This document shows positions 47,586-57,606 of a stretch of DNA of 64,000 nucleotides, piece by piece. Numbering within the stretch: the stretch's first letter is position 1; every line of letters starts with the position of its first letter. The position numbers and the translations under genes were made by a program. Source of the stretch: Alopecurus myosuroides (Eukaryota; Streptophyta; Magnoliopsida; Poales; Poaceae); the NCBI GenBank assembly GCA_028641055.1, contig CM054060.1, positions 209,150,445 through 209,214,444 of the forward strand. Direction: 5' to 3'. A model generated the notes under the pieces. The model did no database searches. It was not told the origin of the DNA and saw nothing but the letters and a program-made list of their open reading frames with translations.

Positions 47586-50500
47586 CTAGAGCAGTGGAGG
47601 TTGGAGTAGCAGAGGCAGGCTCAGATGCGGCATTGGTGGCCTGGGCATCGAATCACCGGGTGGAGGAACAGGCTCGGAGGCGATGTTCTCGGTTGCTGCC
47701 CCAGCTGCGCCCAACTCGGGAGCGGGAGTGTTGATCACCATCTCGGTGGTGACAACTCCATCCTGGGCGGCGGGCTGCGACTCAACTCGGGCCTCGTCAG
47801 AACCAGCTCCTGGCTTGATGATTTCCGGATCCACCTCTGTTGCGGACTCCTCAGTAGCGTTGCGCTGCTCGGTCTCCTCCTCTCCAGCATCGTCCTGCTC
47901 CTCCTCTTCGTCACCAATGTTGTCGTCTTCACCAGCATCTCCGTCACCCTCAGCTTCATCCTTATCATCTTCTTCGACATTGGTATCTGGCTCCGTAGGG
48001 CCGTCGATGTACTGCTGCATTTCTGCGTATGATGCGAGCTCGTAGGCCACCTTTTTCCGGCGCAGAACGCACTCATCTTGGCCAGTCCACTTAGAGACAT
48101 TCCGGAGGGTGCTGATCCTGTCAAGATCCAGATTTTCATACCAGGAAAGTATGAAGTGCAGGGCCTCATCCGCACCAGCCCGGGCTGCGGAGGCGCGACA
48201 CTTCTTCAACTCCTCCTTGACATGGTTCAAATCAGCAGCCATCTCGTTGATGGTCTTCGGGATCTGCTTCTCGGGCCAGAACAGCTTATGCAGCCTCGTT
48301 GCAGTGGATACTATGGAGGCACCCATGCCCTTGAGGGCGAGAATCCGGGTCTTGATGCTCTCGATGTGGTCGTCCATAGTGGCCGAGGCATCCACGTTGA
48401 GGCCTAGGGATGCCCTCAATCTCCTGGCCTTCTCCACAGCAGTTTCGGCGACACGGTTGAGATCCAGGAAGGTATCTAGCATGGGGATTGCTGGGTTGAG
48501 TCAAAAGGGGGAGCCGAGAAGAAGAAAAACATAAAGGAAGAAGTAAGAAAATGAAGACCGGGTAAAGAGTACCGGTAACTTACAGCTTAGTTCCAGGACA
48601 AGGGCTCCTAGTCGGCGCGTCCAGTCTTCGATCTCCCGGAACTGCTTGTCTTGGAGACGGCGAGAATCGTCCAGCATGACCTCGAGAGATTGATTTCTTT
48701 CCCTCAGAGACCTGATCTCCCTCTCGAGCTCCAGCTTCTCTGCAGCAGCCAGCTTCAGTGCCTCGGTCTTCTCGTTCCCGGCGTCCAGTGCAGTCTTGAG
48801 GGCATCAGCTAGCTCAAGTTTGAGCTTATCAACTTCGGTCTTCTCGGCGTCCAGGTTTTTCTCCAGCTGGGCCTCTCGGGCTTGCACCTACTGCTGCGCC
48901 TCGCCCGGGGTGAGGCACCCCTGATATTGTTCGCGGAAGGTCTTGTATTCTTCTGCGGGAAGAGCGACATGTTTAGCAGCGTGACCAAGCAACAAAAACC
49001 AGGTGAAGGGAAGAGAAGGATCATCTCACCTTCCAGGGAGGAAATTTTACTCTGCGCTGATGCATCCATGGCCTCGCAGTCTTGGTGCCTGTCAACGAGC
49101 GCCTTGAGTTCACCTGCAGAGAACACAAACACTGAACAAAAGCCAAAAATGGGCGTAAACATAAAACGCACAAACCAAAATGCTAAGTACTCACTTTCAA
49201 CAGAGGACAACTTGATGGTAGTGTCGGTGACATGCCTCTCCAGAGCGTCCCTCTCGCTCTTCTCGAACTCCAGCACCCGGTTACTATCCCTGATGGACCG
49301 GTGCGACGACAGAAGCTGACGAAAAACCTTGGTTCGGGTCTCAGTGCACTCCTGCAGAGAAGAAAAAGGCATTATGAGTTGGAAGATTTGGACCGAGTAG
49401 ATTTCAACTCGATTTAGCATTATCTACTCGGCCCAAATCTCGGGGACTGGATGGTAGATAAGGAAAAATCTAAAAAGAGGAAGGTTGGCAACTCGGAGAA
49501 GTCAAAAAAGGAGAGGCACTTACCCAGTTGGTATTTTCAGCATCTTCAGCAGCTTTGTGCAGACAGAACAGCTTGTGCTCCTGGGTGCTGCTGGAGGAGG
49601 ACATTGCCATTGTAACAGGACCAGCATCGGCCTTGTTCCACATCTGCCGGTAGTTGTCAAGATTTTTCAGCTGCACACCGTCCCATTCGGTGCGGCCGAA
49701 TTTCTTACTGTCCCAGTCCCTCTCGATGAATCCTATCCGGTCAAGGACAGTATCTATGTCTTCTGGGAACTCGTACTCATCCTCCGTGGGGGGAGTATCA
49801 TCTCGGATGGTCAGGGAAGTGTTCTTTCCCTTGGATCCGGAGAGGACCAGAGCCTTCCGCTGCTTCAGATCAGCCAACCGCTCGGCCTATTGCGCCATCT
49901 TGATCTTGTGCTGCTCCTACAGCTCGACCCAATAGTCCGGGAAATTGGGAGGCTTGGTGGTGTCACTGGCGCCCGAGCCGGGAGCTTGTTCTTCAGCTGG
50001 GGAAAATTTTATGTTGGTATGTACCAGTTTGGTGTTCCGATTAGGGGCCTTAGCCTGCTTGGGCTTGTTGAGAGGCCAGTCGGTCTTCTTGGGTGGCGGT
50101 CGTTGCTGCGCGGGTTGCATGCCTTCCTGAGCACCTGGCAGCTGGTACTCTGAAGACTGAGGGGTCCGGTGCCGCTTCTCGGGTGGTTGCAGACCGGTCT
50201 GCCCTGCGCCTTGCTTGAGTTGCACCCTGGTTGGCTGTGAAGCCGTCTTTGCTGCTGAGGGTGCTGGCTGCTTCTTGGAGATGGGCTCGGGAGCTTGCTG
50301 CTGTGGCGTTGGCGTTTTCTTGGGCGGCGCCTGTGGCTGTTCAGCTGGTGCAGCGTCAGGCCTGACTTGGCCTTGGGGCGTTATCTGCTCCGCAACCCGG
50401 TCCTGCGGGGGCGGGGTCCCTTGCCGCTGCTCGGCGGGAATCTCCTCTCGCTGCTCGGCAGCAGGGTCTGGTTGCTCCATGGCGGAGTCGTCTTGCCGCT

Positions 50501-51606
50501 GCACGGCAGCGTTCTCTCTGGCCCCTCGGCGGATGCCGCAGGTGGCTTTAGTGGTATCTCGGTGGTGGGCTCCTGGGGCAGCCTGTTGAGTGTTGGGCTG
50601 CGGCTGCTCTGAATATTGCTCTGTCTCCATCTCGGCGCCGATGTTCTCGGCACCGAGATCGTGTTCTTCTCTAGGAGGGAAGGACATCTGCGTCCTGCCC
50701 TCTGGCTGGTTGTTCCCTTCATCTTCGGAAAGGTTCACGACTTCTGGGGGCACACTTGTCTTGGGAGGCTCGTTGGTGGCCTCGGCATCGAGTGCATCGC
50801 TGAGAAAAGATAAAAAGAAAAGAAAAGTCAAAGGGACGCAGAGAAGAAAAAAAGCAGAAGGGGTACAGAGAAGATTATGAAGTAAATATGATAAGGGAAA
50901 CTTGGAGGTACCTACCCGTCCAAAGTTGGGCGCTTCTTGCACGTGGCAGTCTTCTTGCCCGCTTTCTTCTTCATCTTCTTGGCAGAGGCTCCAGTGCCCC
51001 GCTGCCTGCTCTCTTCTTGGTTCCGGCAGGGGCGGACATGGACATGGGTGCCACGTCCAGTGGCTCCTCCCCCTCCTCCTCTTCCGACTCTTCTGTATCT
51101 GAAAGGAACAAGTACCAAAGTGAGAAAAAAGAAGGGTCAGGGTACGCTGCAAGCAGGAAGACAAGTGAACTCGGTCACCTTCGTCATCCTCAGACCAGTA
51201 CCGAATAGAGGTGTAATCTCGGGACTTACTGTCCTGGCCAGCGCGAGGGATACAAAGCGTATCCTGGACGTTGAACGCCTTCGCGTCGTCCTCGGTCCTG
51301 TCCGGCTTCCAGTTCCTCTCGAAGACGGCATCGTCCTCCTGTTTCTGACGAGCGATATGCTGAAAGTGCAAACATAAAGCACGGTAAGCTAAGTATCAAC
51401 AGAGGAGTTGTACTGGGCCTAGCGTGCAAGCATAAAGCACAAAATGCAAAGCCCTAGAAAAGGAAAAGCGAGTAGAAATTCTAATCGGCCTAACATGCAA
51501 GCAAAAAGCATTTATGACTGAGCCCTAGGTAGGATAATAGGTGGAGGCTCTACTCTGAACAACATACAAACATAAAGCATAGTAAGCTAAGTTCTACCAG
51601 AGGAGC
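47586..51606 (-). pseudogene. Antisense gene of Tat element E0 (copy B), exons 2-8
   Basis: Exons by comparison with copy A and by splice sites: 51359-51179, about 51098-50916, 50799-49524, 49351-49195, 49113-49030, 48952-48584 and 48490-47586. Exons 2, 5 and 6 have exactly the same length as in copy A (181, 157, 84 bp), and the phases agree at every junction. The last exon is an open acidic frame of 298 codons. Exon 1 is absent: E4 sits in intron 1 at 51607, and the sequence beyond E4 is duplicated pol. TAG codons at 48888-48890 and near 49887 and 49918, and a frameshift near 47655, disable it. Confidence 0.78.
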
Positions 51607-52425
51607 TGTAACATCCCAAGTATGAAAAACCACCCCTAGCATGTTTGATTCTTGTTTTATTAAAGTTTTGCATCATGTCATCATACTCATTACTTTGTTT
51701 GCATTTGTTTTCATTTGGTTTGCATCTGTTTTTCCTTTGTTTTCACAATTCAAATTCAAACAATATTCAAATGCTTTGTTTCATACTTGTTATGTTACAA
51801 CTTTCCAATTAAAAGGTTCAATTAAAACATCCATTTGTTTCCATGAAAAATAGAAAGATCAACTATTAATTTGTTCTCTAATAATCCACTTAATTCCAAT
51901 TTGCATTCAAAATTCAAAATTCAAATCCAATTGCAATTTACAAACAGCAACCTTTTGGAAATGATGAAAATTACCAAAACAATTATAATCATTTGATTCC
52001 AAGTAAAACTATATGATCACCACGTTTAAATCTTGTTTCCAATAAACCACTTAAACTCAAATGCATTAAAATTTGAATCAAATCACTAACAGCAATTTAA
52101 TTTTGAAACTTTTGGAAAACAAAGTTGTCAATGGGTACTGACACAATAGCTAAGCAACACAATTTTTCCTAGATTTTTCCTAACTCAAAAACCCTCATTT
52201 TACTTCCTATTTCTATTTCTGCAAAAAAAAAAGAAACAGAAGGAAAAAATAAAAAGAAAACACTTACCAGCGGAGGGGAGCAGCCCAGCCCACCTTTTTC
52301 TTCCCCGCGCGGCCCGATACCGCTTCTCTCACCCCCATCCTCTTCTTCCCCGCGTACGGCAGCTCATCGAGCGGCGCCACGTCGCCGCCGCCGCGAGCAG
52401 ACGGCCGTGCGCAGCCCTAGCTGTC

Positions 52426-52433
52426 TATTTAAC
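52426..52433 (+). promoter_or_regulatory. Possible TATA box of E4 LTR
   Basis: CTATTTAA lies in the GC-rich core, followed about 20-30 bp later by CTAACCCTAG and pyrimidine-rich leader-like sequence. Position is plausible; no other evidence. Confidence 0.4.
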
Positions 52434-52971
52434 CTACCCTCGAGCCCCCCTAGCTAGCCTAACCCTAGCCCCACCTTCTTCCCTCGCGCCGCCGCCGTTT
52501 CCCTCTCTCTCACCGGCGTTTTCCCCTCTCTGCAACCACCCGAGCCACCCACCTCTGAACCGGAGATGATCGCCGGCGAGGCAGTGCGCCTCCAGCTAGG
52601 GTAAGCACGGGGATCGGACCCCCGTACTTCCCTCGACGTCCTCGACACCCCAGCAGCCCCGCGGAAGCCCTGCTTCCACGCCGCCGTCCGTGCCATCGCC
52701 GTCGAGCTCCCTGCCCCGAGCCTCTGCTGCGCCTGCGACGGAGGTGAGCGCCACCGTGCCCTCCACCTCCTCTCTCTCTGCAGTTGCGCAAGAACGAGCA
52801 CGCACACCACCCACTCGAGCACGCACACGGCAGCATCGCGAGCAGCTCGCCGCCGGCCACCGTCGTTTTTCTCTGTCAGGGTTCAGTCAAACGCGCGCGC
52901 AAAAATTCAGATTCGAAAACTGAACGTTATCCTGTCAGCGACGCGTATACTGACAAGAACGAACGCTCACC

Positions 52972-53030
52972 GTAGTGGTAACGCTCCAATGCACGCCTTC
53001 CGCAGCGCAGGTTCGAGCCCTGGCGCTCGC
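52972..53030 (+). other. tRNA-like segment in E4 LTR
   Basis: GTAGTGGTAACGC (A-box-like, from about 52972) and GGTTCGAGCCC (B box, 53010-53020), with a T stem of four pairs. It lies just after the GC-rich core, as in E2. No acceptor stem, so it is a remnant and not a tRNA gene. Confidence 0.5.
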
Positions 53031-56000
53031 AATAAACCCAAAAATTTTGCGCTGGGCCACTAACAGGCAGGGGCCACCTGTCTATGGCAGTGCTGCCACG
53101 CGTGCATCCACGCTGGCCCAGGCCCCCCTGTCAGTGGCTTGGGCTAGCCACTGCAGGGTAGGAAAAGTTTCTGCCCAGTGTTGTTTTCAAAATAAGTCCT
53201 TTTTCCTTACAGATTAGTCCCTAGGTTTAAATTGCTAATAACTTTTATTTTATAAACCCAAATAATAAAAATAAAATATGTACACTGCACCAAATTTAAT
53301 TCTCTACCTGTTTATAACATTTGCATTCTGTTTTGAATAATTCAAATGCATTCAAATTTCAAATTCAAACAATTCATTTGAAATTTGATTAATTGCATAA
53401 CTAATTCATACTTAATCCAAATAACATAAATAAAATATGTTTTCCATGCTATTTCAAACCACCTTTTCAAATATAAATTTTGTTTCATGATTTGAATAAT
53501 TAAAATTGATTAAATAATTTAAACCTTGTTTAAATCATTTAAAATTGCTAAATTCATAACTTGCTCAAATTAAATTATTTTTGAACTTATGAAATATGTT
53601 TTCAAACCAGAAAAACATAACCTTTTCAAATATGAATTTGAATTTATGTTTGGAACAAATAAATTCAAATAATATTCAAACTTGTTTTAAATTCATTTAG
53701 AACTTGTTTAATCTTGTTTAATTCATAATTAAATCATTGTAATTCCTTTTTCAATAATTGAAACATGTAATCCAACTAAAATTTTGTGTTCTTTCCAAAT
53801 ATGAACTTTGTTATCTATTTTGGACAATTTAATTTGCTGAAAACAACAATTGCTTGTGTAACACCTTTAAGTAACCAAAATTCCCTAACTTAATAAATAA
53901 ATTTCTAAATTTGGTAAACCTTATTTTAAATTGTTTCTATTGTTGTTATTTTTCTGTTTTCCTCATCCATGCATCATACTAATCCACTTTCACCTGTTGG
54001 TTAGTTGTAAAACAATTGTTTCAACCATAATTCATGGGCTTTTCATATGCAACTCAAATTGCATGTGGGTCCATTTAATCATGTTGTTACCATACCAATT
54101 AGTTTATTTTGATGCATCAATTAAATGGTCATGCATCATCCCATGATTGTGCACTATGCCATGTTATTGATTGTTTGTCTCTTTGCGTTGTTTGTTTGCT
54201 TCTTCTCGGATAGACGACGACGTTGAGACAGACGATACTTACAGCACCCCTTCTGAGGATCTAGGTCAGTACCAGGCTGCTGAGTTTGCAGGAAAGTATT
54301 CACTCACATGAACCATTGTGTTCCTTTCAACATTGGATACCGATACTTCCCGTTGTCTATTCTGCTAGCCCAATGAATAGTTGCTTCTGTTATGAACCTA
54401 TCACATGTTATCCTTTAAACCTGATATAGCCTCACCTCCACACCTATAACCCCTTTGCTTGTTGCCCGTGTCTTACTAGCATGCTTAGGGTTGTTTTGCT
54501 CGAGTCTGTTACCCGTTACTTTCTGTTACTATATTTCTTTTATGTTCTGGGGCTCGATGTTAAACAACAACCTGTTAATTTTGGTTAATAATAATTTGCT
54601 GATAAGGCACCGGCAGGAGGCCCGGCGTGGTTTTGAGGCCTGCTAGTGTCGACCCTAATTAGGAAAAGGGTCTTGTCTACTGATCCATTATGAGCGCACT
54701 ATCCGCATGTGGGAAGCGTGTATGGGCGCTCCCCTCAATTTGATTCGATTCGCATCTCGTCCAAATCGCCACACTTAGTTCGGGCTTTCCATTTGATGCA
54801 CTCATATGCAGGTACGAACCCGAGGCCAGGGTGGAACTTTTGTAGTCGGCATTTAGGGCGGCGTGGTCTTAGAGTGCTATGAGGGTCCCCTTTTCTTCGT
54901 GGGGCTCGATTAGCCGCGCACGCACAGCACGTGGTGCTTTGGTCTTGATGCGAAGAAGAGTTGAGTTGTGTTGAGTGCCTCGCTTGGTGGGTTTGATTCC
55001 CGTCTGGCGGGATATTCTTACGTGCCAAATTGGTGCACCCCTGCAGGGATAAATCTTCTCAAGAAGCCGTGTTTTCCGCGGTTATGGTTGACTTGGTGAA
55101 AGTACTGGCTAACAAGTACTCAGAACAACTTACACCTAACTAATGATAACTTGACTAGTAATAGTCTTATTGCCACAACAACTTGATCCATCATTAATAC
55201 AACTGTGTGAGTTATCCTCGGATTGCTTCTTTGGATAAGGGGCGAGATCCAGGATGGGTTTGTTTGGTGGTTAGTTATAGTTGGTTACGATACGCTATCT
55301 TATCTCCTTTCTGTTAGCCGGAAGTTGTAGTATGTATCTGTAGTTGGTTAGTGCAGCCAGCTGCCGCATCTTTTGCATCACCCTTTTCTTCCGTTGAACC
55401 CAAAGCATCAGTGCTTGGTGTTGACAGGTTACATTTTGGTGAACTGTGAGTCTTGCTTGCCAGTACGTTGTTGTACTGACCCCTTTGGGGCTGTGGTTTC
55501 CGCAGACTACGCTTACGAGGATCCCCGTGATGGCTACTACGTGGAGTTTGACGAGGCTGCTGACGAGTAGATAGCGAACCCGGGCAGGATCCGAGACATC
55601 GTCGATGGGCTCCATTTTCCTTTCATTCCCGGCTTCTTAAGCCTATTTGGATTTGTCTGTACTCAGACCTTTTGAATGCTTCCGCTGAGATGTAATGATG
55701 ATATGTTGGCACATGTGTCCTCTAGATGATTGTATTTGCTATCTCTGCTCTAGTGAGAGCTATTTGCACCTTATTTCCATCTTTTGTGTATTAGAGATAT
55801 GTTGTGCTATCATTCTGTTAAACGCCGTTGACGTACCATGTGTGTATGGTATGAAGTACGTCAATGGTAGTATCCTGATTTCTATGGGATGGTTTACGTA
55901 GACGATGAACAGTAGGGGTTGGTTGTCACACATACGTGTGTTGGCCTACTCGTAAGAGATGCGGGTGCCGGTAAGCCCCGTAATCCAATCAACTACTGTT

Positions 56001-56043
56001 CAACGGAACTGCGAGTATCCTCTAGAAGTCCGGGTGCGACAAA

Positions 56044-56056
56044 TGGTATCAGATCC
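56044..56056 (+). other. E4 primer binding site (iMet, one mismatch)
   Basis: TGGTATCAGATCC; the usual site has G at position 11. It lies two bases after the LTR end. Confidence 0.85.
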
Positions 56057-56581
56057 TGTCTGCCTGTAGGATCCCTTTTACTGGTCGCAGTTGAGTCTAG
56101 AAACTATTTTGTAGCTATATAGGAAAAATGAAACGTGAGAGTAGGAATTCTGCCATTTTATTTCTTTCCCCACCCACCCTCCCTTTTCTGGTAAGGAAGT
56201 GCAACGTTGTTTTCCCTTCTCATCTAAACTTTCAAGTTAGGATTTCACGAATCCTGGTTTCTCTAGGATAGTTATATCTACTAGACCATAGGAATGGAGG
56301 TGGTTGTGACATGATTTATCATGTTGCCTACTCATGATTGAGAACGGAGGCGTGTAAGCCCCGGAAGCAGATCCTCTATTCCTTAAGCAGTAGATATTGA
56401 TCCTTTAGAAGCCCAGATGGGTTTTCCGTAGTACCTCAGGAGTTTTTGGTCTCGTGTTTCCCGTTGTTGCTTCGATATCCTGTTCTTCTCAACATCCTTA
56501 TCGTCCGTTGAAACCTTGTTGTTGCTTTCCACTTCAATTCTTCTACCGGCGTCTAATCAAAACTTCCCCGATCATCTGCAG
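56057..56581 (+). other. E4 leader
   Basis: Untranslated leader ending in a splice-acceptor-like stretch: CTAAT at 56553-56557 (branch-point-like) and TCTGCAG ending at 56581, directly before the ORF0 ATG. No other feature seen. Confidence 0.5.
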
Positions 56582-57397
56582 ATGGATCTCAGGTTCTACC
56601 CGCAGGTGGTTCGGATGACTCGTTGCGAGAGCACTGCCGGTTATCCGGAAATGCTGAGGGACATGGTCACTTATCTGGGGTTCCGTTGGGCACCAGAGTA
56701 CCAGGTCTACGAGCAGCAGCGAGAGTTTGACCAGACCTACTACCAGGCTATCGTCTACATCCTGTCAGATGATGGCATGAGCGTTGTCCACCGCTACGAG
56801 GCAGTAGGTTCCACAGTGGATATGGCCGTGCAGCAGGCAGCTTACGTGAGTCTCACCGTCCTTCGTGCTGACTACTGGGGATTTGACGATTCTATCTATC
56901 GCCACATCCCCCGTGGTTACATCACTTCGGAGGGAGCTCACTTCACTCTCTACGACAACCTGGATGTCTACGAGCATGATAACTCCAGGCTGCACACCAC
57001 CGCTCAGTTTGTGAGGCACAGTGACGCAGTTGCCAGCACACTATCTCAGGAGTTGGTTTCAGTCAGAGAGCAGCTCTACCTTGCTTTGACTCGTCTGGCG
57101 ACGTACACCACAGACTTTGTTGGAGATGAGCGCTTTGCACGTTTCGATCAGCCAGTTGGTCGTCGTCTACCAGATGCTGGAGGTTACGAGCCGATCAGAG
57201 GTCCACTCCTTAACCTCGGTGCTGGTTACACTGGGATTCCACGCTTTGGAGCACAAGGAGTCGACGCTATGTACTTCACCACACCTAGAGTCGCTCTCAG
57301 ACCACGTCAGATCTATGTGGATCGTCGTTCTACCTACTTTCGTGGACGTGCTCCTCACCGTACCTCTCGTCGTACTACTCACCGCCGTCCTGCGTGA
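56582..57397 (+). CDS. ORF0, unknown 271-aa protein upstream of gag
   Basis: Uninterrupted ORF between primer site and gag. I choose the ATG at 56582 (G at -1 and +4) over one 22 codons upstream at 56516, because the extra residues have no clear relation to the rest. I do not recognise a named family. Residues about 21-95 show a helix-strand-strand-strand-helix order like a double-stranded RNA binding motif: P-E-Y-Q-V-Y in the first strand and an Ala-rich last helix. The usual Lys pair before that helix is absent. The last 25 residues are rich in Arg and His. It could be a nucleic-acid-binding accessory protein; this is inference. Codon use looks protein-coding, and the ORF is intact although the element's chromodomain is not. 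Confidence 0.65.
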   Translation: MDLRFYPQVVRMTRCESTAGYPEMLRDMVTYLGFRWAPEYQVYEQQREFDQTYYQAIVYILSDDGMSVVHRYEAVGSTVDMAVQQAAYVSLTVLRADYWGFDDSIYRHIPRGYITSEGAHFTLYDNLDVYEHDNSRLHTTAQFVRHSDAVASTLSQELVSVREQLYLALTRLATYTTDFVGDERFARFDQPVGRRLPDAGGYEPIRGPLLNLGAGYTGIPRFGAQGVDAMYFTTPRVALRPRQIYVDRRSTYFRGRAPHRTSRRTTHRRPA

Positions 57398-57606
57398 TGA
57401 GCATGGGAGTACCGATGTATCCATTCTTAGCTATGTTTAGTTGTCCTTTGGCATTGGAACTATTTATGGTGTGTTGGATATTCTGATGTATTTGAACATG
57501 TGATGATGTACCTGTTGGTTATCTATTCATGCGTCGGAATAATCTCTCTTACGATTTCCAAGTCTATCCTTTTCTGTTGTTGTGCTAAAATGCATGTCTA
57601 TTCAGG
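57398..57606 (+). other. ORF0-gag intergenic stretch with splice-acceptor-like end
   Basis: T-rich 209 bp ending CTATTCAG|G just before the gag ATG at 57607, with CTAAA (57585-57589) as a possible branch point. It looks like the 3' part of an intron, which could produce a spliced gag-pol mRNA that skips ORF0. Confidence 0.45.

Larger units (their letters stand above)
51607..56041 (+). repeat. E4 5' LTR (4435 bp)
   Basis: TGTAACATCCCAAG ... GTGCGACA. Plan: AT-rich arm (51607-52260), GC-rich core with TATA-like CTATTTAA (52426-52433) and CT repeats, tRNA-like segment (52972-53030), AT-rich arm to about 54200, then U5-like sequence with the conserved block 55033-55087. The block at 54610-54790 is clearly homologous to the E2 LTR (minus strand, near 7500-7700). 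Confidence 0.9.
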
